18,756 nucleotides of DNA, taken from NCBI GenBank assembly GCA_902797705.1, contig CADBTX010000042.1:1-18756 (forward strand), in the 5' to 3' direction. Numbering within the stretch: position 1 is the stretch's first letter; each line of letters begins with the position of its first letter. Below the pieces are notes generated by a model. The model saw only the letters and a list, made by a program, of their open reading frames with translations, was not told the DNA's origin and did no database searches. The position numbers were made by a program, and so were the translations under genes. Shown piece by piece: positions 8,682 to 15,835 of this stretch. Source of the DNA: an uncultured Lachnospiraceae bacterium (lineage in GTDB: Bacteria > Bacillota > Clostridia > Lachnospirales > Lachnospiraceae).

Positions 8682-9187
8682 GAGTATTCCTTTCTTCCCA
8701 CTTCCTTAAGCTTTTCGTCCTTTTTTACGACTTCGCTCTTCATCTTCTCCGTATAGGCTTTAAGCCTTGAAAGAAGCTCATCATCATTTACAGAGAGGAT
8801 CTTTGCCGCCAGGATCCCCGCGTTTTTCCCTCCGTCTATCGCCACGGTCGCAACAGGTATCCCGGGAGGCATCTGCAAAATGGAATACAGTGCATCCACT
8901 CCGGAAAGAGACTTGCTGTAAAGAGGCACTCCTATCACCGGAAGGGGGAAAAGTGCCGCACACATCCCGGGAAGATGGGCAGCCATCCCGGCCCCGGCGA
9001 TGATAACCTTTATCCCTCTCTCTTCGGCTGTCTTCGCCCATTCGAAAAATACATCCGGCTCACGGTGGGCGGAAATGATGTTCATCTCATACTCCACCTT
9101 CAGTTCGTCCAGAATATCCGCTGCTTTATTCATTACCGGGAGATCCGAATCGGATCCCATCACTATCCCGACCTTAGGCATATCCAT
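8678..9187 (-). CDS. purE: N5-CAIR mutase, class I PurE
   Basis: Step 6b of IMP synthesis: rearranges N5-CAIR to CAIR. It has 169 residues and the small class I fold, with GSDSD (11-15), SAHREP (39-44, where many homologues have SAHRTP) and [12 protein letters not shown] (64-75). H41 and H71 match the conserved active-site histidines. Two in-frame ATGs lie 6 bases apart (9187 and 9181). GAGG is four bases from the first and ten from the second, so the true protein may begin MPKVGIVMG. First gene after an 88-base spacer with a promoter-like sequence and head of the pur chain. Class I enzymes normally need PurK to make N5-CAIR; no purK lies in the window. Confidence 0.97.
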   Translation of the reverse strand: MDMPKVGIVMGSDSDLPVMNKAADILDELKVEYEMNIISAHREPDVFFEWAKTAEERGIKVIIAGAGMAAHLPGMCAALFPLPVIGVPLYSKSLSGVDALYSILQMPPGIPVATVAIDGGKNAGILAAKILSVNDDELLSRLKAYTEKMKSEVVKKDEKLKEVGRKEYS

Positions 9188-9243
9188 TCTTCCTCATCTA
9201 AAAAAACTACAGTTAACCCAAATTAAAGTATCATCAATCAAAC

Positions 9244-9260
9244 CAATATACCACATATTG
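9244..9260. promoter_or_regulatory. 17-base palindrome over the pur -10 box, possible operator
   Basis: The plus strand reads CAATAT-ACCAC-ATATTG, a perfect 6-base inverted repeat around five bases. It overlaps the proposed -10 element of the purE promoter. The position suits a repressor site, but the sequence is AT-rich and does not match the Bacillus PurR box. Functional status is inference. Confidence 0.35.
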
Positions 9261-9274
9261 TATGATAATAGCAA
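9245..9274 (-). promoter_or_regulatory. predicted sigma-A promoter for purE-purM-purN-purD
   Basis: On the minus strand TTGCTA (9274-9269), an 18-base spacer and TATATT (9250-9245), preceded by TGG giving an extended -10. Transcription would start near 9238, leaving about 50 bases of leader before purE. No terminator-type hairpin with a T-run follows the aminopeptidase stop, so read-through from upstream is also possible. The -35 is imperfect. Confidence 0.5.
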
Positions 9275-9275
9275 A

Positions 9276-11270
9276 CTAAACATCCCTCAGCGCCTTGTTC
9301 AGCTCCTCCGTGCCGGGGACCGCAAACAGCCCGTCTGCGATAAGCGTATATTCATTTCCGTCGTCATCCACCGAAATGATGGAATCAAGCTCGTCAAAGG
9401 AGATGGTCACATCCGTATGGCACTCATAGTATCTGAAGGACGGATCCGTCTTTCTCTTTTCAGTCTCCTCGTTATCCTTTGAGATTATCTCCCGCCCGTC
9501 AGGATTAAAGACAGAAATGTCCTCAGCCCTGCTGTAGCAGGTGTCCCCGAAGGCAAAGTGGGGGCCGGTCTTTTCGGCGATAAGGATCTCAAGCCTCGAA
9601 AAGATATCAAACCTCTTTGCCATACTGAAGGCTGTGGTATTGGTGCCTATGGCAAATTCCCCCATTGGAAGAGTGTCGTGGTTATGCAGGATATTCTCCC
9701 TTATGTAGTCCTTATTTTCCTTTTCGGTATCAAAGTTGCTGCAGTTATAATCTTCAATGAAGCCGTCTTTTATCCTGAATTCCAGATTCTCATAACGGAG
9801 CCCGAAGAGATACACCTCCTTCACATGGAGTATCCCCTCCGTCCCCTTTAGCTTCGGGGAAGTAAAGACCTCTCCCAGCGGGATGTTCACGTCAGCAACA
9901 CAGTTTTCGAATACCGTTTCCTTTTCCGGATGGGGGAGCTCATGAAGACTTACGGTGAGATCCGTTCTGTTGCCATTCTTCCCCTTTATCCTGACCCTCC
10001 TTCCCTTTTCCAGGGTAAGGATGAGCTTCTGCTGTATGTCCTTATAGATATCGTAATCAAGGGTATTGACCCTGACTGTCTCTTCAAAGATCTCCTTAAA
10101 CCGGGGTCCGATCTTCGGCACCGGGTAGGAAATAATGGTGAAGGACCGTTCTTCTCCCGGTATATAGCGGTTTACGATCTTTCCCATTTCACCGGACAGT
10201 TCCAGCATTATCTTCTGCTGCATGCCGTTCATCCTGATGGTTTCCTTCTTATTCACCGGGGAAAAGGGTTCGTCCCCGAAGGTCTCCATCACAGCCGGAC
10301 CCGCGAACAGGGCCGCCTCCTCCTTATATTCCTCATAGGCTTTCTCCAGCACTTCCTTCTTCCGCTCAGCAAATGCCCGGTCCACAAAGACCGCTCTGTC
10401 GTCCCTGTGGTCAAACTCCATCTGCCGGTTGCTCACTGCTCCGGAGTAACCCACTCTGTAGGCCGAGTTCCTGTTGGAGGCGTAAAGAGCCCTTCTCATA
10501 AGTGTGGTCTTAAGTCCCATTTTTTCAAAGTTCTCTGCGGCAGCTTTTACAACCCTTTCAAAACCCAGTTCGTATCTGATATTTACCGTCTTCTTTTTGG
10601 AAAGATCCTTTCCCGCGGCGATGAATCCCTTTCTGAAGCCCTCGGTAAAGGTATCCGCCATGGCCTGTATCTTTTCTTCCGGCAGGGTGGAAAGAAAGGA
10701 TGAAATCTCCCTGACGTCGTCATCCACATATTCCCCGAAGAGCTCCAGATATGAAGGATCGGAAAGGTCCTCATTTCTGATGATATTCAGGGCAAAGTCC
10801 ATGGAAGGATCTATCTGCTCCCGGACTCTTAAGGTGACAGCGTGATCCATATAGTCGAAATAGAAGCTTTTCACCGCGGCCCTTATGCTCTCTTCCGTGG
10901 CCTCATCCCCCATCCCGTAGATCTCAAGAAAAAGCTCCAGCAGTATCACTTCGTCAAAAAGCATTTTCTCCGCCCGGAAGGGCATGATGTTAAGGCTCTC
11001 GTAGGCGAGAAAGGACAGTATCTTTCCCTTCTCCTTAAGCTTTCTTACGGCGTATGCGGGATCAAAGTAGCTGTTCTCGTATCTCCCCGGAAGGGTTTCT
11101 TCGTAAGAGGGGTCCAGAAAAAACGCAGCCATCCTTCTGAAATAGTCGCCATCTCCCTCCTCCGGTACAGCCTCATCCCTTATCTCTCTTATACGCTCCA
11201 TGGCAAGAGAATGCCGTTCTGACACGCTCCCCGGAACTATGCCTTCAAAAAACTCCTGTGAATCCGACAT
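9276..11270 (-). CDS. M29-family aminopeptidase with long N-terminal extension
   Basis: A metallo-aminopeptidase that removes N-terminal residues from peptides, probably cytoplasmic (no signal peptide). The C-terminal part, about 370-664, carries all six expected M29 metal and catalytic residues. These are E467 (NIPLGEVFTSP), E538 (MGEFAIGTN), H571 and Y579 (TGPHFAFGDTCY), and H618 and D620 (ECHTD). They match E250, E316, H345, Y352, H376 and D378 of the Thermus enzyme. M29 enzymes are usually about 370-410 residues; this one has 664. The extra 300 residues are helical, charged and not recognised. The ATG at 11270 has a strong GGAGG site eight bases upstream, inside the preceding gene, which it overlaps by 26 bases. 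Activity is likely, specificity unknown. Confidence 0.88.
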   Translation of the reverse strand: MSDSQEFFEGIVPGSVSERHSLAMERIREIRDEAVPEEGDGDYFRRMAAFFLDPSYEETLPGRYENSYFDPAYAVRKLKEKGKILSFLAYESLNIMPFRAEKMLFDEVILLELFLEIYGMGDEATEESIRAAVKSFYFDYMDHAVTLRVREQIDPSMDFALNIIRNEDLSDPSYLELFGEYVDDDVREISSFLSTLPEEKIQAMADTFTEGFRKGFIAAGKDLSKKKTVNIRYELGFERVVKAAAENFEKMGLKTTLMRRALYASNRNSAYRVGYSGAVSNRQMEFDHRDDRAVFVDRAFAERKKEVLEKAYEEYKEEAALFAGPAVMETFGDEPFSPVNKKETIRMNGMQQKIMLELSGEMGKIVNRYIPGEERSFTIISYPVPKIGPRFKEIFEETVRVNTLDYDIYKDIQQKLILTLEKGRRVRIKGKNGNRTDLTVSLHELPHPEKETVFENCVADVNIPLGEVFTSPKLKGTEGILHVKEVYLFGLRYENLEFRIKDGFIEDYNCSNFDTEKENKDYIRENILHNHDTLPMGEFAIGTNTTAFSMAKRFDIFSRLEILIAEKTGPHFAFGDTCYSRAEDISVFNPDGREIISKDNEETEKRKTDPSFRYYECHTDVTISFDELDSIISVDDDGNEYTLIADGLFAVPGTEELNKALRDV

Positions 11271-11571
11271 ATATGATCCCTCCCCAAAGGAATATCATGA
11301 AAAAAGAAAGACCGGTGCCGAGTCTGGGAAAAAGCCTGAAGGTCTCCCTTTCGGTAAGGCTCATTATCCCGACCACAGCTCCCGCAATACTGAAGAAAAG
11401 GGACACGACTCCCGCTGCCCCCAGTCTGTCTCCCACATTGCCCCCTGCTTTCAGCACCGCGTACATGACGATGATGAAGGAGATGAGAGAAAAAGAGGCA
11501 CAGATCAAAGAGACTATCCCTTTGTAAGATGTCTTTTTACTGGTAAATAAGTATTTTCTCGTAAACAACAT
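11245..11571 (-). CDS. small multi-pass membrane protein, possibly DUF6142-like
   Basis: A 108-residue integral membrane protein. Three hydrophobic stretches are clear: about 18-40 (GIVSLICASFSLISFIIVMY), 52-71 (GAAGVVSLFFSIAGAVVGIM) and 86-105. A short basic segment (TRKYLFTSKKTSYKG) precedes the first helix. It resembles small Clostridia membrane proteins filed as DUF6142, a match from memory that is not certain. The ATG lies 3 bases after the preceding small gene and has no clear ribosome binding site, so translation is probably coupled. Its end overlaps the aminopeptidase start by 26 bases. No catalytic motif is visible and no function is proposed. Confidence 0.75.
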   Translation of the reverse strand: MLFTRKYLFTSKKTSYKGIVSLICASFSLISFIIVMYAVLKAGGNVGDRLGAAGVVSLFFSIAGAVVGIMSLTERETFRLFPRLGTGLSFFMIFLWGGIIYVGFTGVF

Positions 11572-11574
11572 GGA

Positions 11575-11733
11575 TCAGAAAAGTATCTTGGATTTCCCGC
11601 TCAAAAGCTTTCCGCCGGATATGAGGAGCAGGATCCCGCTCACTATGCCCACCACAAGAAGGATTATCCCAAGAGTGATATTCAAAGCCCCCGAAAATCT
11701 CATACTTCTGAAGACCATTTCGTTATTTTCCAT
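11575..11733 (-). CDS. tiny membrane protein, 52 residues
   Basis: Starts MENNEMVFRSMRF and then has one long hydrophobic segment (about 15-42, LNITLGIILLVVGIVSGILLLISGG) rich in Gly, with a short basic end. The glycine in the middle could allow a hairpin of two short helices. The ATG at 11733 has AAGG eight bases upstream, but that site lies in the stem of a predicted hairpin. The frame is open upstream to a TTG at 11817, which itself has AAAGGGA seven bases before it, giving an 80-residue alternative. I prefer the short form because the extension runs through perfect palindromes and looks unlike protein. It probably works with, or is merely co-expressed with, the 108-residue membrane protein just after it. 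Confidence 0.6.
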   Translation of the reverse strand: MENNEMVFRSMRFSGALNITLGIILLVVGIVSGILLLISGGKLLSGKSKILF

Positions 11734-11742
11734 TTTATGTAC

Positions 11743-11793
11743 CTTGCCGCAGGCAAGTGTGCTCATCGGTGACGTGCCTGCGCGGCACCGATG
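11743..11793 (-). promoter_or_regulatory. two hairpins with alternative pairing that cover a ribosome binding site
   Basis: In the transcript, hairpin H2 has an 8-base perfect stem (CATCGGTG with CACCGATG, 11793-11764) and a 14-base loop. Hairpin H3 has a 6-base perfect stem and 3-base loop (CTTGCC-TGC-GGCAAG, 11757-11743). The 3' arm of H3 contains three of the four bases of the AAGG ribosome binding site (11745-11742) of the 52-residue gene. The H2 loop carries CGCAGGCA (11782-11775), exactly complementary to TGCCTGCG (11755-11748) in H3, so the two pairings exclude each other. The base pairing is seen directly; a switch function is inference. Confidence 0.5.
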
Positions 11794-11795
11794 GA

Positions 11796-11820
11796 GGTTT
11801 GAAACATTTTGTTTCAAACC
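11796..11820. repeat. perfect 10-base inverted repeat after pyrE
   Basis: GGTTTGAAAC and GTTTCAAACC flank five bases, forming a 10-pair stem 26 bases after the pyrE stop. On the minus strand the loop is AAAAT. No T-run follows, so it is not a standard intrinsic terminator. It may stabilise the 3' end of the pyr message or form part of the leader of the next genes. Confidence 0.7.
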
Positions 11821-11846
11821 TACTTCCCTTTGATCCCTTTCTGAAA

Positions 11847-12524
11847 TCAGGCCTTTGCGCCGTATTTCTCATAGTACTCATCTATGGAACGCTTCAAGCC
11901 GTCATCTATCACCTTCCTGCCCTTTACCTCATGGCTCATGAGATATTCCGTCACTTCCGACATCTTTACTATGGCAGTGGTCTTAAAGCCGAAATTGTCC
12001 TCTATTTCGGAAAGGGCGGACTTTTCTCCGCTTCCTCTCTCTTCCCGGTCCACGGATACACAGAGTCCAAGGATCTTCACATCACCCTGCTCCTTGAGGA
12101 TCGGCACCGTTTCCCTTATGGAGGTACCTGCAGTGGTAACGTCCTCAATGATCACAATCCTGTCACCGTCGCCTATTGGTCCTCCTAACAGCGCTCCCTT
12201 GTCACCGTGATCCTTTATCTCCTTACGGTTTGAAGCATATCTTATCTCACGGCCGTAGAGTTCACTGAAGGCTATTACCGTAGCCGTCGAAAGCGGTATC
12301 CCCTTGTAGGCCGGTCCGAAGAGCACGTCAAAATCGTCGCCGAAGCTATCATGTATCGCCCTTGCATAGTACTCTCCCAGCCGCTTCAGCTGAGCACCGG
12401 TCCTGTAGAACCCGGTATTCACAAAGAAGGGGGTGTTTCTTCCGCTCTTTGTCACAAAATCCCCGAACTTAAGCACTTCGGAGTCCAGCATGAATTCGAT
12501 AAATTCTTCCTTATAGATTTCCAT
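11847..12524 (-). CDS. pyrE: orotate phosphoribosyltransferase
   Basis: Fifth step of UMP synthesis: joins orotate to PRPP, giving OMP. It has 225 residues. The PRPP-binding loop VIIEDVTTAGTS lies at 124-135, and the flexible catalytic loop KEIKDHGDKG at 101-110. The substrate-side segment FGPAYKGIPL is at 69-78. A GAGGG site six bases before the ATG lies inside pyrF, which it overlaps by 14 bases. Gene order pyrF-pyrE matches pathway adjacency (PyrE product is PyrF substrate). The pyrK and pyrD genes that sit between them in many Firmicutes are absent here. Confidence 0.98.
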   Translation of the reverse strand: MEIYKEEFIEFMLDSEVLKFGDFVTKSGRNTPFFVNTGFYRTGAQLKRLGEYYARAIHDSFGDDFDVLFGPAYKGIPLSTATVIAFSELYGREIRYASNRKEIKDHGDKGALLGGPIGDGDRIVIIEDVTTAGTSIRETVPILKEQGDVKILGLCVSVDREERGSGEKSALSEIEDNFGFKTTAIVKMSEVTEYLMSHEVKGRKVIDDGLKRSIDEYYEKYGAKA

Positions 12525-13431
12525 TGATGTCCCTCACCATATCCTTCACCGCTTCTCTCGCGGCGTCTGCAAAGTTTTCAGCACCAAATCTGTCACTGTA
12601 GGGTTCCTTTGTATAGGCGGCTATTATGCCTCTTGAAGAATTGACTATGGCTCCAAGGCCGTCCTTATTGAAGAAGCCCTTTAAGTCCTCTGCTTTTCCG
12701 CCCTGGGCGCCGTAGCCCGGCACCAGTATATACGCATGGGGCATGATCTTTCTCAATTCCTGTCCCATCTCCGGATAGGTAGCCCCTACAACGGCCCCGA
12801 TATTTGAATAATCACCGTCCATGGAGGTCTGTCCCCATTTCTCCACATATTCCGCAACGGTCTCATATATGGTCTTTCCTGACGCATTCAGATCCTGCAG
12901 CTCACCGGAGGATTTATTGCTGGTCTTCACCAGGACAAATATCCCTCTGTCGTTTTCATTGCATACATCCGTAAAGGGCTGCACTCCGTCGCTTCCGAGA
13001 TAGGGGTTCACGGTACAGAAATCCTCGTTAAAGGGAGAAAATCTCCCGGAGCCGATCTCTATTTCCCCGATATGGGCTTTCGCGTATGAAGCGGAGGTGT
13101 TTCCTATATCCCCTCTCTTTATATCGCCGATGACTAAAAGCCCCTTTTCATGACAGTAATCCACTGTATCCTTAAAGGCCTTAAGTCCCGGGATCCCGAA
13201 CTGCTCATACATGGCGATCTGGGGCTTTACAGCGGGAATGAGGTCATAGGTCGCGTCCACTATCCCCTTATTGAAGTTAAGGATCGCTTCCCCCGCTCCC
13301 TCAGGAGTCTCCCCGAACTTTTCGAAGGCCTCCTTCTTGATGTGCTCCGGCACAAATGAAAGATTGGGGTCCAGTCCCACGCACACAGGAGCATTGGTTT
13401 CCTGTATCTTTTTGATCAGTCTGCTTATCAT
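12511..13431 (-). CDS. pyrF: orotidine 5'-phosphate decarboxylase, long (type 2) form
   Basis: Final step of UMP synthesis: decarboxylates OMP. At 306 residues it belongs to the longer subfamily (TIGR02127 type) rather than the 230-240 residue Bacillus/E. coli form. The N-terminus VCVGLDPNLSFVP (16-28) and the active-site segment IGDIKRGDIGNTSASYA (101-117), with the Asp-Lys-x-x-Asp set at D103, K105 and D108, identify it. The C-terminal phosphate-binding part includes VPGYGAQGG and VNSSRGIIAAY. The ATG has GAGGT five bases upstream, inside the end of the TPR gene three bases away. Confidence 0.97.
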   Translation of the reverse strand: MISRLIKKIQETNAPVCVGLDPNLSFVPEHIKKEAFEKFGETPEGAGEAILNFNKGIVDATYDLIPAVKPQIAMYEQFGIPGLKAFKDTVDYCHEKGLLVIGDIKRGDIGNTSASYAKAHIGEIEIGSGRFSPFNEDFCTVNPYLGSDGVQPFTDVCNENDRGIFVLVKTSNKSSGELQDLNASGKTIYETVAEYVEKWGQTSMDGDYSNIGAVVGATYPEMGQELRKIMPHAYILVPGYGAQGGKAEDLKGFFNKDGLGAIVNSSRGIIAAYTKEPYSDRFGAENFADAAREAVKDMVRDINGNL

Positions 13432-13434
13432 CTT

Positions 13435-14493
13435 CTACCTCGTCTTTAAAAATTTGTATTCCCTTTGCGCTGCTTCATCATCCGGGTAACTCTTAAGATA
13501 GTTTTCCATAAGGACCGTGGCTTTCTTAAAGTCCGCAAGATGCTCATAGGCCACTATCTGATTAAAGAGAAGGGACTGGTTTTTTTCATCCCCTCCCTGC
13601 TTTAAGCCCTTTTCAAAGGACTGAAGAGCCGCTTCGTAATCTCCGGTATCCATCTCACAGAGTCCCAGCTGATTGTAGATATCCACATTGCCCTGATTGT
13701 CCTCCAGATAGGTCTTATAGAGGGAAGCGGCGTAGGACTTGTCTCCCAGAGCCTCATAGGTCTTTCCCAGCCAGAGTACCAGTACGGGATCCGAACCGTC
13801 TCCCCTGGCAGCCTCCAGTTTGTCCCTCGCTTCCTCATATTCTCCCATGAAGTAGTAGAGCTTTCCCTTCTGGAAGTCATTGATCTTGGTGAGCTCCATG
13901 GCGCTCTTTAAGAAATTACTGCCCTCTTCCGATAGCCCTGCATTCACCATGCATTCATAGATATCTATGTACAGATCCGGATCATCCTTTTTCAGCGAAA
14001 CAGCGGAATTAAAATCCTTTACCGCGAGATCGTCGTCCCCCAGGGCCAGTTCTGCCTTCCCTCTCAGGAAATAAGCATCCGGATCTTCATGTCTTAAGTT
14101 GATGATGGAGGTACAGGTATCCCTTGAGGCTCCCGGATCTCCGCTCCTGAATTCCGCCACTGCCAGATAATAGGCCGTATCGAATTCCAGATCCCCTATC
14201 CTTCCGTCACATTCGCTTAAGGAATCCCTGAGAACGGACACCGCCTTATCGTAGTCCGCCATTCCCATATAGGCTATGCCGCGGCCCCTGAAGGTCTGTT
14301 CAGCGTCCTCTCCCGCCGCCTCGGCCGCATCAAAAAACTGGATGGCGGCGTCGTACTCCCGCTCGGAGATGGCCTGATAGCCAAGGAGGTTATTCTCCTT
14401 TATCCCCGTTCCCTCACAGCCGGTGAGAAGGAGGATCCCGGCGAAAAACACCGGCAAAGTCTTTTTTATATAAAATAATCCCGATCTAATCAA
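13435..14493 (-). CDS. TPR-repeat lipoprotein
   Basis: A 352-residue lipoprotein. The N-terminal basic and hydrophobic segment ends in a lipobox, LLTG before C26, so it should be exported and lipid-anchored outside the membrane. The rest is about eight tetratricopeptide-like helix pairs, for example AISEREYDAAIQFFDAA (40-56), YMGMADYDKAV (74-84), GDYEAALQSFEKGL and LADFKKATVLMENYL near the C-terminus. These make a protein-binding scaffold. The start is TTG, overlapping the diguanylate cyclase stop as TTGA, with no clear ribosome binding site; coupled re-initiation is likely. No enzymatic domain is present. Its tight coupling to a c-di-GMP synthase suggests, without proving, a shared envelope role. 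Confidence 0.85.
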   Translation of the reverse strand: MIRSGLFYIKKTLPVFFAGILLLTGCEGTGIKENNLLGYQAISEREYDAAIQFFDAAEAAGEDAEQTFRGRGIAYMGMADYDKAVSVLRDSLSECDGRIGDLEFDTAYYLAVAEFRSGDPGASRDTCTSIINLRHEDPDAYFLRGKAELALGDDDLAVKDFNSAVSLKKDDPDLYIDIYECMVNAGLSEEGSNFLKSAMELTKINDFQKGKLYYFMGEYEEARDKLEAARGDGSDPVLVLWLGKTYEALGDKSYAASLYKTYLEDNQGNVDIYNQLGLCEMDTGDYEAALQSFEKGLKQGGDEKNQSLLFNQIVAYEHLADFKKATVLMENYLKSYPDDEAAQREYKFLKTR

Positions 14494-15827
14494 AGTCTGT
14501 ATGTTCTGTAGCAGTTCTTTCCTGCTTCCTTTGCTTCGTAAAGTGCCCTGTCGGCCGCCTTGAAGAGGCTATCATAATCCGCACCGTCCCTGGCAAAATA
14601 GGAGATGCCTATGCTGCAGCTTATCCCTACTTTTTTACCCTTTTCTTCAAAGTCGCGTTTTATGGTCCGGTTCAGTCTCTCCGCTCTTTCCTCTGCAATG
14701 CCTCTCGTGGTATTCCTCATGAAGACCATGAACTCATCGCCTCCCATGCGTCCCACAAAGTCGGTTTCCCTGAAGGTGTCCTTAATACTGGCAGCCACAA
14801 ACTTAATGACTCTGTCTCCGAAGTCATGTCCCAGGGTATCGTTTACGGTCTTAAAATTATCCGTGTCGATCATCATCATGGCGTGGCAGGAATTAATGCT
14901 TCCTTCGTTGATGCATTTTTCCACACTGCTCTGCATGGCGGTCTTATTTAGGAGCCCCGTCATGCCGTCTGTCAGCGCCCTGGCCTCCAGTTCCTCCCTC
15001 TCGGCCTTTTCCGCGGTTATATCCTTGGCGGAGCCGATGACTCTGATGATACGGTCCTGCTTATCCGCAAAACTGGCATAGGTCATTCTGAACCAGACGT
15101 ATTCCTTCTTGCCCTTCGGCCTTATCCTGTACTCCGTCACCCCTTTTTTCTGAACTGAAAGACACTCCTTAAACAATTCCATGCAGGTCTTTAAGTCCTC
15201 CGGATGGATCACGTCCCCCAGCCGGGAGTTCTCCATAAAATGCCTTATCACTCTGCGCCTTCCATCTGCCTCTCTTTCGGAAGTCTCAAGAGTATCGCTC
15301 AGAACGTTGTAATCGTACTCCGTATTATCAACGGCTTCTTCTATGAGCTTAAGCCGTTCCGTCTCCATATAGAGCTGTTCCGTGTTCCTCTGGAGCTCGG
15401 CCTGTATAAGCTTCTCATTGGTAACGTCATTCAGCACCACGAGAAATCTTTTTCTTCCCTCACTGTCCGTATAGATCCTGCCCTTATGGTAGACCCATAC
15501 TATGTCATCCATAAGCCCGCGGACCCTGTAGGTCAGTTCCACGCTGTCAAAGAACATGGTCTGATTCTTTATCTGCTCCCGCACCATGGACCTGTCAAAC
15601 TTATATACGAAGAGCTCGAAGCTGTTATAAAAATGTTCCCTGAAGCTCTTTTCCGAACAACCGAATATGTTAAGGAGACCGTCGCTTACATAGCCGATCT
15701 TTTCCGTCTCCGCGTCATATTCCATCACTCCCCCGGGAATATTGTCGAGGAGCATTGCCAGCATCTGTTTTGTACTGTTAAGCTCCGCTTCTAGGCTTTC
15801 GATTTTTTCCTTGTCCCTCTCAGCCAT
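14490..15827 (-). CDS. PAS-PAS-GGDEF diguanylate cyclase
   Basis: Makes c-di-GMP from two GTP. It has 445 residues and no membrane segment, so it is cytoplasmic. A short coiled coil (1-24) leads to PAS domain 1 (about 25-137, ending in the FLVVLNDVTNE PAS/PAC signature). A helical linker follows, then PAS domain 2 (about 155-272, ending IRVIGSAKDITAEKAE) and the GGDEF domain (285-445). The active site GGDEF (362-366) is intact, and an RETD inhibitory site (RxxD, 353-356) lies five residues before it, so product feedback is expected. DTDNFKTVND and the C-terminal ADRALYEAKEAGKN are also typical. No EAL or HD-GYP domain is present. The ATG has no ribosome binding site but lies 9 bases after a strong -10 box. 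The signal sensed by the PAS domains is unknown. Confidence 0.95.
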   Translation of the reverse strand: MAERDKEKIESLEAELNSTKQMLAMLLDNIPGGVMEYDAETEKIGYVSDGLLNIFGCSEKSFREHFYNSFELFVYKFDRSMVREQIKNQTMFFDSVELTYRVRGLMDDIVWVYHKGRIYTDSEGRKRFLVVLNDVTNEKLIQAELQRNTEQLYMETERLKLIEEAVDNTEYDYNVLSDTLETSEREADGRRRVIRHFMENSRLGDVIHPEDLKTCMELFKECLSVQKKGVTEYRIRPKGKKEYVWFRMTYASFADKQDRIIRVIGSAKDITAEKAEREELEARALTDGMTGLLNKTAMQSSVEKCINEGSINSCHAMMMIDTDNFKTVNDTLGHDFGDRVIKFVAASIKDTFRETDFVGRMGGDEFMVFMRNTTRGIAEERAERLNRTIKRDFEEKGKKVGISCSIGISYFARDGADYDSLFKAADRALYEAKEAGKNCYRTYRL

Positions 15828-15835
15828 ACAGAATG

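Noticed and set aside
9203..9220. Small AACT-AGTT hairpin followed by seven T before purE as a terminator or attenuator
   Set aside because: The stem is only four AT-rich pairs with a two-base loop, too weak for an intrinsic terminator.
9930..10703. Plus-strand open frame of 257 codons opposite the aminopeptidase
   Set aside because: Antisense to a gene with intact M29 motifs; the translation shows no domain.
11796..11820. Inverted repeat after pyrE as an intrinsic terminator
   Set aside because: No run of T follows on the transcribed strand; on the other strand no gene needs it.
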